The position numbers and the translations under genes were made by a program. Shown one piece after another: positions 9,621 through 19,885 of a stretch of 64,000 bases of DNA. The first letter of the stretch is position 1; each line of letters opens with the position of its first letter. The notes under the pieces are model-generated. The model saw nothing but the letters and a program-made list of their open reading frames with translations. It was not told the DNA's origin and did not search any database. Origin of the DNA: Amia ocellicauda (taxonomy: Eukaryota > Chordata > Actinopteri > Amiiformes > Amiidae); assembly GCF_036373705.1 (NCBI RefSeq), contig NW_027102660.1:908358-972357 (forward strand), read 5' to 3'.

Positions 9621-10013
9621 AAATTTCAAATAGAAACCAAGATGGAGACGATCTCTCTCCTCTCTACTCTAAACTTTTATTAGAACCTTTTGGTCTCTCA
9701 AAAAAACATTTTTAAGCATCAAGACCTATAGTCAACAACCACTAAGAATATTTCAGGCCTTTATAAGCGCTAAAAAACAACCTGAGCCTAGAAAATAAGC
9801 ATAAAGATCAAAAATAACTAGCGCTTTTACAGTGATTTTTTTTTTTTTTTTAATAGCGATGCTTTGTTTGGTATTAAACAAGTCACAAACTACTCAGAAC
9901 AGCGTTTATCCCCGCAAAAGAGATATTTGGGTTTATTTTACAAAGCTTATAAATTATATAGGTTAAAAGTATTCTGAATGTTTTGATACCACACGCCATA
10001 CCTACTGTTGTCT
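9621..10013. other. Right arm of copy 1, no gene seen
   Basis: AT-rich viral right arm with a T-run at 9838-9852. No ORF, splice pattern or RNA gene stands out. It ends at the junction with the tRNA module. Confidence 0.5.
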
Positions 10014-10291
10014 TCTACACCTTACGGTAGCAACAAATCTAACTACTGCTTTACTTTAACAATAATAATGACGGCGACCACGATGACAACAAGAACAACA
10101 ACAAGAACAACAACAACAACATCATCAGATTTTAATTAAAAGTGGCTACACCAGCGTTTACAATTTCAACCTGTCTACAGACGGACGCTCTGAGTGCACC
10201 GATTTCGGGCACTCCAATGAAGAAAAGCCACCCACCGCCTCCGGGGAACCACGAGGGCAAGCAGGACGAAAAGGGCCGGCCCACAGCAGGC

Positions 10292-10364
10292 TGTTTCCGC
10301 CCGGTTTCGAACCGGGGACCTTTCGCGCGTTAGGCGAACGTGATAACCGCTACACTACGGAAAC
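10292..10364 (-). tRNA. tRNA-Val(AAC)
   Basis: 73-nt cloverleaf with closed acceptor stem (GTTTCCG/CGGAAAC), intact A box, B box (GGTTCGAAACC), and loop CTAACGC giving anticodon AAC. It differs from the common vertebrate tRNA-Val(AAC) at only a few loop positions. A TTTT run, the Pol III stop signal, follows about 20 bases downstream (AAAA on plus at 10269-10272). Confidence 0.88.
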
Positions 10365-10905
10365 TGACAACGCGGCGTCTTGCTTCAAACGGTTATCGTT
10401 GAAGCCTGCTGGTAAAACGGGCTCAGGAATTTCAGGTCGGCTAGACTGTGAGATGGCGTCTGAAGTGCCGCGAAAGGATGCCATTTTCACAGACCTGTTT
10501 GGCATTGCTAAAGGGCACATCAGGACACTTCGGAAACTCTTTCAAAGGCAGGACGCCCTGCGCTCTGACAGTGCCTGCACTTAGCCCAACAAGGTGATGC
10601 TGAATGGCTTGTTCAAACGGCTGGTGGTCTTCCGTCACCACCAGACTATCAGAGCTATACTGCGCCTTCAACTACATAAGAGTAACAGCAATGTCGCCGA
10701 TCCTGCTACGGTCGTATTGTAACAGTAACAACATGTATCGATTTTAAAAGTGTCAGTTCCAGCGCCTCGCAAAGCTACCCTTCTGCGATCGATTGTTCTC
10801 AAGGTCAGGATTTCTTGCCACTCCGAGGAAGAGAAAACGACGGCCGGCCTTGGGGCAGGGAGATGAGGACGGGTAACACGGTACTGGCACGCGTGCACCG
10901 CGGGT

Positions 10906-10978
10906 TGTTTCCGCCCGGTTTCGAACCGGGGACCTTTCGCGTGTGAGGCGAACGTGATAGCCACTACACTACGGAAAC
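10906..10978 (-). tRNA. tRNA-Val(CAC)
   Basis: 73-nt tRNA with intact stems; loop CTCACAC gives anticodon CAC. Essentially the common vertebrate sequence with one D-loop change. No T-run lies close downstream; the first TTTT is about 70 bases away, so termination may be inefficient. Confidence 0.87.
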
Positions 10979-11630
10979 CAACCCGTCCTAGCGTTTCGAA
11001 TGGCTTCCATCGAAGCAGGCTGGTAAAACGCGCACAGGCGTTTCCCGTGGGCCAGCCTGTGAGATAATGGTTTCTATTTTCACTGACCTATTTTGCATTG
11101 CTCAAAGGCACATCAGGACACTTTGGAAACTCTTTCAAAGGAAGAACGCCCTGAGCTATGACAAGACTTACACTTACCCCAACAAGGTGATGCTCAATGG
11201 CTTGTTCAAACAGCTGCTGCTCGTCTTGTGCCACCATCAGACAATCACAGAGCTATTGTGCCTTCTACACCTTACGGTAGCAACAAATCTATCTACTGCT
11301 TTACTTTAACAATAATAATGACAGCGACCACGACGACAACAAGAACAACAAGAACAACAGCAAGAACAGCATCATCATCATCATCATCATCAGATTTTAA
11401 TTAAAAGTGGCTACACCCGCGTTTACAATTTCAACCTGTCGACGGACGGACGCTCTGAGTGCACCGATTTCGGGACACTTAGGAAACTCTTTCAAAGGCA
11501 GGTCGCCCTGCGCTCTGACAGTGCCTGCACTTAGCCCAACAAGGTGATGCTGAATGGCTTGTTCAAACGGCTGGTGGTCTTCCGTCACCACCAGACTATC
11601 AGAGCTATACTGCGCCTTCAACTACATAAG

Positions 11631-11815
11631 AGTAGATAGTAGGGTTTTTTGGGCGCGGCCTATTTTGTTATGATGTATGCCCTAAGCTTATTAATATTCC
11701 TACGTCGTAATTGGGGGGCGTGATTTTAGGTAGAGTTATTTCCTTAATTATTCCTACGTCATATCCGTCAGAAAGTGTACACCCATAAAACCCTGAACAA
11801 CAAGGCCACCCATAA
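11631..11815. repeat. Left terminal inverted repeat, copy 2
   Basis: 185 bp starting AGTAGATAGTAGGG, matching the inverted right end of copy 3 (42321-42505). Two of the three CRE-like TACGTCA/TGACGTA sites present in other copies are mutated here. Confidence 0.85.
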
Positions 11816-11933
11816 ATACCCCCACCCCTCTGAAGGCAATGCCCCGAAACTCTCCTCTCTATTTAAGAACCCGCGCTGCTTTTAGGCAATACCTCTTTAA
11901 TTCTCAGCATCAGAAACATCCCGCTTCTTCAAC
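11816..11933 (+). promoter_or_regulatory. Promoter of gene A, copy 2
   Basis: TATA-like TATTTAAG at 11860-11867, about 67 bases before the ATG at 11934, downstream of the TIR. Confidence 0.5.
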
Positions 11934-12426
11934 ATGTCCAGCGACATCAACATGAAACCCCGCAAGAAACAATCCCGGGCAAGGGTTCCTGTACTCACCA
12001 ATTTAAAGATTGAACGCTCCGGGGTGTTGTTCTGGGGGGCTCGACGGGGTTACCGCTTTAAAAGGGATCCCAGCTATGTTGGAGTGGAGCTTTTTGCTTT
12101 GGGAGAGAAGGAGGGTACGTTGGAATCTTTTGAGACGGTAATTGAGATCTGGGGCTTGTGGATAAGACTCTAGATGGCTTGCAAGAGGGTCCAAGAGAAT
12201 GCAAAATGGAGTCTCCGACTCAGGGTTTTGAAAGGTGGTGAATGGGAAAGCTTGCAGAACTATGGTAGAGTGGTGAAGAGTCTATCTCTAACTACAGATC
12301 GTAAGGTTTTGTTTAGCAGTACCCTGATTACAAACCCTATTGAAGGGGGTGTGGAGGATCCAGAAAAACAGGTTACTGAAATTATGTTTGACGCCGCCTG
12401 ACGGCTCAGGGGCTACTCTCTTCTAA
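11934..12426 (+). pseudogene. Accessory gene A, copy 2 (broken)
   Basis: Remnant of the 236-aa gene A that is whole in copy 4 (44553). Lesions: a 40-nt deletion after residue ~66, a 1-nt insertion near 12236, and a deletion of about 180 nt that removes the central-to-C-terminal part. Starts with the same basic N-terminus (MKPRKKQSRARVP). Confidence 0.75.
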
Positions 12427-12504
12427 GAGGGCGGTGTGTCGTGACGTAGTGAAGAGATAGGATAAAAGGCGCAACAATTCATTCATGGTTTAAAATTAAA
12501 GAAA
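12427..12504 (+). promoter_or_regulatory. Promoter of gene B, copy 2
   Basis: CRE-like TGACGTAG at 12442-12449, then TATA-like GATAAAAG at about 12461-12468, about 40 bases before the gene B ATG. Confidence 0.5.
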
Positions 12505-13353
12505 ATGTCTTACCCGAAAGCTGCGGACGTCGACAGGCTCTACAGGCCTCATCAAACCCGGGATCACCCCTGGTTCTATTCCCCAGATTTTGTATATACT
12601 CCGGAACCCTCTGACTGCGGTTACCCTCCAAGACCTCAGACCCCGGTCCCTCAGGACGAAACAACATGCGGTGCGATAGATGTCCAAATGAGTCTCGGGG
12701 ATCCCCAGCCTCTGGAGCTCATGGAGGGCCTCGATTTTGCCGAACTGTCTACCGTCTGTGCGTCTCAGGAGGGGGTCAGTCCAATGGATGTAGAAACACC
12801 CCACAAACCACCAGGCGACCCAATGAGCATCGGACTGTCCCGGGGGCGTGATGAATACGCAGGATTTATGCCCGGGGTATGTGACCAAGTAAGCAGAGTA
12901 GTTAAAAGCACCCTGGTGTATATTCTGAGTGCTCTCATCGACCGAGCTCTGAAAGAAGTCTGTCGGGGGTGTGAAGTGAATCACCCCAGTCAGTTGAGAC
13001 ACAGTTGTTTGTTTGAACCAGACCGTTACTATTTCCTGTTCTATTTCAACGTGTTTTACAGAAGACTCAACAAACCGTGGCTGAAACCGGCACTAATCAA
13101 GGCGCTGTCTTACTCCCACATACATGTCACTGCGGGACAAGTCCAGAAAATCATAGATGAGATTTTGCTGGAGCTGAAAAAGGAGCCGTTTATAATAGAG
13201 AAACTTGGGCAGCTGCTCAATGACCTGGATGAGCCGAGTAGAAAAACCGCTGGCAAGCTAAAAGCTTATTTCTTCCGTAAAGAAGTTAAAGCTGGGGGCA
13301 GCGACGAAGAATTCGACATCTACGCCACTGATTCAGACTCTGACCTGAACTAA
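12505..13353 (+). CDS. Accessory gene B with Cys/His zinc-binding motif, copy 2
   Basis: Intact 282-aa protein. Residues 1-125 are Pro-rich and probably disordered. Residues 153-168 hold C-x2-C-x3-HPSQ-x2-H-x-C, a compact Cys/His motif likely to bind zinc, followed by an aromatic, helical domain (residues 172-250). The C-terminus is acidic (DEEFDIYATDSDSD). I recall similar C..C...HPSQ..H.C motifs in virus-derived ORFs of aquatic animals, but no function is established. Its place at the left end, before the integrase, fits the early or oncoid-like accessory genes of adintoviruses. The frame is open in copies 2, 3, 4 and as far as visible in copy 5. Confidence 0.8.
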   Translation: MSYPKAADVDRLYRPHQTRDHPWFYSPDFVYTPEPSDCGYPPRPQTPVPQDETTCGAIDVQMSLGDPQPLELMEGLDFAELSTVCASQEGVSPMDVETPHKPPGDPMSIGLSRGRDEYAGFMPGVCDQVSRVVKSTLVYILSALIDRALKEVCRGCEVNHPSQLRHSCLFEPDRYYFLFYFNVFYRRLNKPWLKPALIKALSYSHIHVTAGQVQKIIDEILLELKKEPFIIEKLGQLLNDLDEPSRKTAGKLKAYFFRKEVKAGGSDEEFDIYATDSDSDLN

Positions 13354-13365
13354 GGGACTTTGAAC

Positions 13366-13763
13366 ATGGGGAATGTTCTGGACTGCTTCTGCAACTGGTT
13401 CTGTCATCAACAGCTAACCATGCAGCTAACCTGAGAGCGCTATTACACCATGTGCTTGACAGAAAAGTAGCCAACGCGAGCCTTTTCTCTACAGATTTAA
13501 CCATCGATGAGGATCAACTTTCAAACCTGGAAAAGTTAATGGCTGCTGTAACAAAGACCGGAGGGTACGAACACTGGGATGAAGCGCTCAAGGGGGCCAA
13601 GAATGATATTAGGCCATTTCATCAACATCTGTATGACCTTTTACTGAGCATGTTTAATACACCTCTGTTTACTTTTAAAATAGGTCATATTGTTGTTTTA
13701 TTTACATATGTAACTGAGGTGTGTGCCTACAAGATAAAGAAACAGGTATATTTGTTGATATAG
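13366..13763 (+). pseudogene. Bcl-2-like (BH1-like) accessory gene, copy 2 (frameshifted)
   Basis: Counterpart of the intact 130-aa gene at 46203. A 5-nt insertion at about 13409-13420 breaks the frame after some 16 codons; the remaining sequence including the BH1-like segment is open in the shifted frame from 13452. Confidence 0.6.
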
Positions 13764-13874
13764 ATCAAGTAACCAATCATCTGATTTCTTTTTGTCTGGA
13801 CCGTAGAAAAAATTGTTGTGTATGTTATACTTTTCTCAAATGTCTAAAAAGGGGTATCTGCTCTCCTGAAGTTG

Positions 13875-13880
13875 AATAAA
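13875..13880 (+). terminator. Poly(A) signal after the accessory genes, copy 2
   Basis: AATAAA between the BH1-like gene and the integrase; conserved in copies 3 (28669) and 4 (46708). It would end the left accessory transcript. Confidence 0.5.
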
Positions 13881-13935
13881 AAACCTTGTATAAAAACTTT
13901 GCGCATAGTGTGGGTCTGTGTGGTTATTTGACAGA

Positions 13936-15027
13936 ATGACTCGGCAAGCTCCCCAAATGCAGGAACTATACTACAACCCAGCCAAGATTGGGGGTTTGGC
14001 GGGTAAGAAGGGTTTTCAAAGAGGATTCGCTGAGGCCGGAGTGAAGGTTAATGATGTGGTTGTTTCAGAATGGTTACGGGAACAAGACGCCTATACCTTA
14101 CATAAACCTCTCAGGATTAACTTTAAAAGAAACCGCGTATATGCAACTGACATAGACTCACAATGGCAAATGGATCTAGTCGATATGTCAAATTTATCAA
14201 AACATAATAATGGTCACAAATTGATGTTGATGTGTATCGATGTGTTATCAAAATATGCCTGGGCTCGCATTCTACATAATAAAACAGGTCGGGCGGTGAC
14301 AAGGGCCTTTGAGGATATATTGTCCCAGGGTCGATGTCCTAAAAAACTGCAGACTGATAAAGGAAAAGAGTTTCTCAACAGAGAATTTCAGAATCTACTG
14401 AAGAGACACAAAATATATCATTTCACCACCGGTAATGAGCTTAAGGCATCGGTAGTGGAGAGGTTTAACCGCACCATAAAGACCAAAATCTGGAGATATT
14501 TTACAGCGGTCAACACGTTCAAGTATTTTGATAAAGTTCAGGATTTTATCGATGCTTACAACCAAGGGTATCACACCAGTATTAAAATGAAGCCTATAGA
14601 TGTTGATCAAAGTAATTCTTTTAAGGTCTATATAGAATTATACGGACCATTTATTAAGAAGGGAAAAACTACTTATAAGTTCAACATCGGTGATGTGGTT
14701 CGCGTTTCAAAGCTAAGGAGTACTTTTGCCAAAGGTTATGAACAAACATTTTCTGACGAATATTTTACAGTTACCGAACAGTTGGCTAGAGACCCCCCCG
14801 TGTACCGGTTAAAAGACTATGACGGGGAGGATATAGAAGGAACGTTTTACGAAGCCGAGTTACAAAAAATGATTGTGGGTAAAGACAGTGTATACAGAGT
14901 TGAAAAGATATTAGCTGAAAAAACCCAGAACCGGAAAAAATATGTGTTGGTGAAATGGCTTGGATGGCCTGAAAAGTTCAATAGTTGGGTCCCGGAACAA
15001 CAGGTTTGCGATATTCAATCCTTATAA
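13936..15027 (+). CDS. INT: DDE (retrovirus-like) integrase with chromodomain, copy 2
   Basis: Intact 363-aa integrase that would join the linear viral DNA to the host chromosome and produce the 6-bp duplication. The RNase H-fold core has D80 (QMDLVDM), D141 (QTDKGKEF) and E175 (VVERFNRT) with 33 residues between the last two. Residues 320-363 form a chromodomain (YRVEKIL...KYVLVKWLGW...SWVP), typical for Polinton integrases and a likely reader of histone methylation. ATG at 13936 is preferred over the in-frame GTG at 13918. Stop is 4 bases before the penton ATG. Confidence 0.93.
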   Translation: MTRQAPQMQELYYNPAKIGGLAGKKGFQRGFAEAGVKVNDVVVSEWLREQDAYTLHKPLRINFKRNRVYATDIDSQWQMDLVDMSNLSKHNNGHKLMLMCIDVLSKYAWARILHNKTGRAVTRAFEDILSQGRCPKKLQTDKGKEFLNREFQNLLKRHKIYHFTTGNELKASVVERFNRTIKTKIWRYFTAVNTFKYFDKVQDFIDAYNQGYHTSIKMKPIDVDQSNSFKVYIELYGPFIKKGKTTYKFNIGDVVRVSKLRSTFAKGYEQTFSDEYFTVTEQLARDPPVYRLKDYDGEDIEGTFYEAELQKMIVGKDSVYRVEKILAEKTQNRKKYVLVKWLGWPEKFNSWVPEQQVCDIQSL

Positions 15028-15031
15028 CAAC

Positions 15032-15802
15032 ATGCCTGCGGGTGTGTTGGGGGCATTACTTTCGATACTCAAGATGGAATCAAGAGGCTTCTACGTGACT
15101 CTACCCAGTAACGCCTCTCTCGATATATACCCTAAAAATGAAATATCCAGTTACACGGTACAATTTGGAAAATCTATAGATCTAAGGGGGTCGTGGGAAG
15201 TGGGGTTGGCGGAAATACAGTATCCTTACACTTGGGCTGTTTTACAAGATAAGGATGCCACCTTCGCCATTTTTGATGATGTTAAAATCAATGGACATTC
15301 ACGATACAAGGAGGTTATTATGACAATGTGGATAAAATATTAGATGAGATTCATAAACAGTTCTCAGAAGGCACCCCCAACATCAAGCTATATTACAACC
15401 CTATTAAAAACAGAGTGTACAAGGTGTCAAAACCAGGTATTAGCATTCAAACCAGCGGCCAACTGGGGCGTATATTAGGGTTCTATTCTGACACAGAGAG
15501 CAGGTTCTCAGAAGTGGTGGGGCGGCTTTTACACTCTTTATGTGTATACGGATATCATAACCCACCAGAGGGTCGGGGATAGTTATGTCCCCCTTTTGAG
15601 AAATGTACTTATTAAAGGTAAAAGCAATGACATGGTCACAATTACTTATGACAAGCCACACTACGTACCAGTCTCAAAGACCCACTTTGACAACATCACG
15701 ATCGAAGTAAAATCGGATCAGAATATCAACGTACCCTTCCGCTTCGGTAAAGTTATTGTCAAACTACATTTTCGACCCCTGAAACAGTGTGTACATTATT
15801 AA
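15032..15802 (+). pseudogene. Penton-like minor capsid protein (single jelly-roll), copy 2 (broken)
   Basis: Recognised from the N-terminal FYVTLPSNASLDIYPKNEIS segment and WEVGLAEIQYPYTW, typical of Polinton/adintovirus minor capsid proteins that close the fivefold vertices. Two breaks: a small deletion at about 15287 (private) and a frame change at a GGGG run near 15519 that is common to copies 2, 3 and 4. The C-terminal ~86 residues are open in the new frame to 15802. Confidence 0.8.
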
Positions 15803-15803
15803 A

Positions 15804-16163
15804 ATGGCTACCTCGAGGGGTTATGTAGATCCTAGCGCCTATGTGGATTATTACAAGATGCAAGCCGGGAACGGCTTGCCCGGTATTGTAGGAGCCCCCA
15901 CAATGTATGGCGCCGGTCTAGGAGGACTCTTTCGTGGTCTCTTTAGAATGGCCGTACCCCTGCTTAAGAGAGGCTTTGCTATAGCCAGACCCCACTTGAA
16001 ATCAGCGGCTAAAAATATTGTTAGTGACGTGTTCACCAATGTTATGAACCGGGCAGCTAGCCATGAGCATCAGGAAGGTTCGGGTCTCATGGTAATGGCG
16101 AGGAGGGGGGTAAAAGAAGAAACAGCATGTGTCCACCAGGGGGCGACGAAGATCCGTGGCTAA
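15804..16163 (+). pseudogene. pX/pVI-like core or membrane-active protein, copy 2 (truncated)
   Basis: N-terminal ~95 residues match the intact copy at 48640. A G-run of 6 instead of 7 near 16107 shifts the frame, and the basic C-terminus is removed by the deletion that also takes the capsid N-terminus. Confidence 0.7.
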
Positions 16164-17389
16164 CAAAAAACGAAGAATCTCTCATTCTCCAACATATCGT
16201 GGAAATTTCAGACACGGCCCCTCTGGAGTTTTTTATAGCTGGCAATGGCGAGGATTATATTGATTTGAATAACACATTTATTTTAATGAACTGTAAAGTG
16301 ACTGATGAGGATGGCGATGCAATCGAGAAGACGGCCAACGCTGGGGTCATCAATTACCCGGTGGCCACCATGTTTTCACAGGTGGATGTGACCCTGGGAG
16401 ATCGGCTCATTAGTCAAAGCAGCAATACTTACCCCTATAGAGCCATGATGGAGTGTATCCTTAATTATAGTGAGGAGACCCTGAGCAAACAGTTCAGCCC
16501 CGGCCTTTTCTTCAAAGACATCCCGGAAGCTATGGACGACAAGGATCCAGAGGGACTCAATAAGGGTTTGCAAAAAAGAACGGCCTCTTCAACAGAAGGG
16601 AGGACCTTTGAGCTAATGGGGCATATCCATGCAGACATATTTTTCCAAGAAAAACTCATGCTCAACGGGGTAGACATTAAAATTAAAATGATCCGTAGTA
16701 AAAGTGCTTTTTGTCTGATGACACCTGATACTGAAAAATATATACTGACCATATTATCGGCCTCGCAGTTTGTGAAAAAAGTGTCCGTCTCCCCGGCGGT
16801 TAAACTAGGACACACGCAGGCGTTAATGACGGCAAACGCCAAGTACCCGATCGAAAGAGTCTACATGAAAGTCCACAGTATCCCCGCAGGGACACGGGTG
16901 ATGAACCAGGAAAATCTGTTTCTAGGACAGCTCCCAAAACAGGTTATTATAGGTCTCGTGGATAATGATGCATTTACCGGGGTTTACAACAAGAACCCCT
17001 TTAACTTTAAACATTATAACGCGGAATTTATAGCGTTGTACGTCGATGGTGTGCAGGTTCCATCCAGACCTTTTCAACCTGACTTTGAAAACGGCAATGC
17101 GGTTCGTGAATATTACAGTCTAGTACTGGCTACGGGTCGCCATCTCAAGGATCAAACTCTGCTGATCGATCGCCGGGAATACTGCAGCGGTTACACCCTG
17201 TACGGTTTCAACCTGACCCCTGATGAAGAGTGTGGACAACATTTTTCACTGATGAAGACGGGCAATATGCGTTTGGAGATGCGTTTCAAGCAGCCTCTAC
17301 CACGCACTGTAAATATGGTCGTGTATGCTGTGTTTGACAACATTATTGAGGTGAATCAGAGGAGAAACGTTCCGTATGATTATTATTAA
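16127..17389 (+). pseudogene. MCP: Major capsid protein, copy 2 (N-terminus lost)
   Basis: The frame from SDTAPLEFF (about 16208) to YDYY matches the 435-aa capsid protein of copy 4, but the first ~44 residues are gone through a deletion of about 225 bp. The 27 residues now preceding it come from the core protein gene in another frame, so the open frame is accidental. The double jelly-roll body appears complete. Confidence 0.85.
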
Positions 17390-17390
17390 A

Positions 17391-17948
17391 ATGAACACCA
17401 GAGAGCTCAACCACATCATGAATGCCCTGGCCGGCTCACGGAAACTGTTTCAAGGAGTCAACGCCTGCGATCAGCTGCCTAAATTTAAGATCAAGAATTT
17501 ACCTGCAATGTACATAATCAACACACACCCTAAAAACATGCCCGGAGAACATTGGCTGGCTATTTATCTAAGGGAGGACCACCGTGGTGAATTTTTTGAT
17601 TCCTATGCAAACCCCCCGGATTTCAGACCTTTCCCTCGGAAGATCAATAACTTTCTGCTCAACAACTGTCAAGAAACCATTTACAGCGGTCGTCAAGTAC
17701 AAAGTCTTCAGACCTTCACTTGTGGTCAACACTGTGTGTTTTTCTTATATCATAGATCTAAAGGAAGGTCATACCCCGATATTATGGCCTTGTACAGTGA
17801 GGATTTAGGCCAAAATGATAAAAAAGTGGCAGAGTTTGTCAGTACACTGTGGACCCCCCCTTATAACACAATGACTTACGACCCTAGACAGCCATGTATA
17901 CAGATGGGGTGTTCTTGTGAGGATTTTAAAAGATGTCATGCGTGTTAA
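17391..17948 (+). CDS. PRO: Adenain-like cysteine protease, copy 2
   Basis: Intact 185 aa with His54, Asp70, Gln107 and Cys115 retained. Private change Tyr to Asn at residue 24. Directly follows the capsid stop. Confidence 0.92.
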   Translation: MNTRELNHIMNALAGSRKLFQGVNACDQLPKFKIKNLPAMYIINTHPKNMPGEHWLAIYLREDHRGEFFDSYANPPDFRPFPRKINNFLLNNCQETIYSGRQVQSLQTFTCGQHCVFFLYHRSKGRSYPDIMALYSEDLGQNDKKVAEFVSTLWTPPYNTMTYDPRQPCIQMGCSCEDFKRCHAC

Positions 17949-18127
17949 GGTGAAAAAATAATGAAAACAGCCTTTGAATCATTAGTTTTGTTTTTATTCA
18001 AAACAATTCTAATACAAAGCAGGGGTTATGTTATAAATAAATGTACAACATTTGAAAATAAAAAAAATAAAATAAAAAATTCTTTGTCGGGTCATTATTT
18101 ACAGGGGAGACAAATAAAAACATGAGA
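17949..18127. terminator. Convergent poly(A) region, copy 2
   Basis: Same overlapping plus and minus AATAAA arrangement as in copy 1. The A-run is interrupted by T residues. Confidence 0.5.
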
Positions 18128-18869
18128 TTAATAAGCTTCCCAACGATGGATAGATCCTGAGGATGGTCGCTCAGCACGGTCAGAGTAATGAGATATCGGA
18201 GTCAGATCAGGCTCCACCTCTTTACACAGATGGATTTTTTGTCGCGTTTCCTGGTTAGGAACTGTGGATTGGGGCATGTTCAGACAGGCCATCGCCTGTA
18301 GGAAAGCATTCCAGCCTACAGGTCGGCGACTATCGGGTACCTTATTAGTGCTAGTGACACTCTTCAACAAATCAAACGTGTGAACCTTTGATCAGTTGTC
18401 CTTTAAAAACAAATTCACCCTGTTCATTCCAAGCCGTTACCCGCGGTTTCTGAACCATTTTGTGCAGGATATATTGTGCATGTCTTTTGCTTCTGGCCGG
18501 CATGTTTCTCAAAACATCCGTTACAACATCTCCCTCTGAACTCTCAACAGGTTCGGTCACCGCAACATCTTTATCAACCGTACCCCCCGCATCAGCCCCA
18601 GAACCATTTTCTTGAGAGGCCATGGTTAAAGTTAAAATGTTTTGATCTTTTTCACCCTGTCTAACCAGACGGAGGTAGCGCTGTAACGTGTTGGTATACA
18701 ACTGGGCTTTGGAATACTGATTTAAATCGGCCCTGGCCTGTATAGCATTCATTTCAGAGTCCAGGTTGTTTTCGGCCGTTTGTCTAATGGGCTCTGGCCC
18801 GACAACATTTTTTCTCAGTTTCTCAAGCTGCTCCTGAGGGATCAAAAACATTTTCTGAGCATATTCCAT
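18128..18869 (-). pseudogene. Conserved late protein (MEYAQ family), copy 2 (frameshifted)
   Basis: Near full length, but a 2-nt deletion at about 18378 (CATGTGTG to CGTGTG) breaks the frame after residue ~164. The same deletion is in copy 4 and absent from copies 1 and 3. The C-terminal part including GWNAFLQAM remains open to the natural end at 18128. Confidence 0.75.
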
Positions 18870-18871
18870 TA

Positions 18872-19207
18872 TTAACCCACTCTGGAAGCTAGAAGACTGG
18901 TTAGGAAAGGCACGGCTATGCTCAACAGCGGTCCTATAAAACCCCCGGTTTGATTAATCTTCTTTCTTTTTCTTTTAATAGAATACTTCTTATTAGCGAT
19001 GATCTTGATAACCGCTTTTTGTTTTTTGAGTTTAGAATGTTGAGAAGGGGTTAGGGGTATATTACCGCGTAAGATGTTAAAAGCTATTTCACACAGGGTC
19101 TCGATCAAATCCGAGGGGGCCCCTGCCAGCACAGCTTTCCTATGGCGCGGGCTCCCCTCAAATAACATTTGCAAAAGTGGCAGATTTCTTTTAATCCGAA
19201 CAGACAT
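18872..19207 (-). CDS. Small basic protein with C-terminal hydrophobic tail, copy 2
   Basis: Intact 111 aa, same as copy 1 at protein level. Confidence 0.8.
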   Translation of the reverse strand: MSVRIKRNLPLLQMLFEGSPRHRKAVLAGAPSDLIETLCEIAFNILRGNIPLTPSQHSKLKKQKAVIKIIANKKYSIKRKRKKINQTGGFIGPLLSIAVPFLTSLLASRVG

Positions 19208-19213
19208 TCTTAT

Positions 19214-19885
19214 TTATTTCCTTTTCTTTAGCACATACACTGCCGGCCAATCGGGCGGGCACAAACCTGTTCTGAGGCGAAAGTCTTCTGGGGTTTGTGC
19301 TTTTAAGTCTGCAATCAAGTACCCGTAGGGTTTTTTGGTGGCATCCTCAAATGCCTCCAAAAAGAACTTGGTCTGGTTAGGGTACATTTGACGAGCCAAG
19401 ACGGTGACTTGTAGTTTATCTCTGGGGTTTTTAAAAATAATTATATAATTGGCATTTAAATTAATAGTGCGGCTTTTTTTACCTTGAAAAAATAGATTTT
19501 GAACTAAATAAAGAATACTTAAATTCCTATGATGAGTGTACTTTGTGAAAGCTTTTTCCACTTCACTGTTGTCACCGGCCTGCTCCATCAGGTCATCAAG
19601 GATCACTAGATTAGTTTGACCGGGCGGGAACAAGTCATCGTCACACAACGAGGCGGGGAGACCTTGCACAAATTTCAGATTATTTTTTTTCGAAGCCAAA
19701 TCATCGTAGAGAGGTTGCCAGCAAGAGTAACACCACACTATGTTGTCAAGAGCTTGGGACTTGGTTGCGTCCACATCTTCTATGATGTTCTTTATAAGAT
19801 AGCTCTTCCCCGAATTGGAGGGACCAGCTATAATACAGGAGAAAGGGTGTTGAAGTCTGTTATCAAAACCACCGCTAATATCCAT
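19214..19885 (-). CDS. ATP: FtsK/HerA-type packaging ATPase, copy 2
   Basis: Intact 223 aa with Walker A and B. Private substitutions include Val to Lys at residue 42. Confidence 0.9.
   Translation of the reverse strand: MDISGGFDNRLQHPFSCIIAGPSNSGKSYLIKNIIEDVDATKSQALDNIVWCYSCWQPLYDDLASKKNNLKFVQGLPASLCDDDLFPPGQTNLVILDDLMEQAGDNSEVEKAFTKYTHHRNLSILYLVQNLFFQGKKSRTINLNANYIIIFKNPRDKLQVTVLARQMYPNQTKFFLEAFEDATKKPYGYLIADLKAQTPEDFRLRTGLCPPDWPAVYVLKKRK

Larger units (their letters stand above)
1..10013. mobile_element. Polinton/adintovirus-like element, copy 1 (right part)
   Basis: Right part of an endogenous virus copy; the left part lies outside the window. It runs from inside the major capsid gene through protease, the minus-strand block and the spliced accessory gene. 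The right TIR is missing: viral sequence stops at about 10013 and joins the middle of a tRNA-Val module. The same junction is present in copies 2 and 4, whereas copy 3 continues into the true right end. Confidence 0.9.
10014..11630. repeat. tRNA-Val repeat modules between copies 1 and 2
   Basis: Host-type tandem modules. Each has a minus-strand tRNA-Val, a unit with the CATCAGGACACTT core, and an (AAC/AAG)n-(ATC)n microsatellite ending in TTTTAATTAAAAG (microsatellites at about 10080-10135 and 11330-11398). One half-module carries tRNA-Val(AAC), the other tRNA-Val(CAC). An uninterrupted copy of the viral target (CATAAG in the same context) lies at 10675-10680. Short ORFs here are not conserved as proteins. 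Confidence 0.75.

Noticed and set aside
10014-11630. tRNA-derived SINE interpretation of the modules
   Set aside because: The tRNA copies are near-perfect full tRNA genes, all in one orientation at regular spacing, and modules are tandem, not dispersed with target duplications; a tRNA gene array fits better.
12496-13002. 168-aa minus-strand ORF opposite gene B
   Set aside because: Open in all copies but lies antisense within gene B with no start context or family signal; explained as a shadow of the gene B codon pattern.
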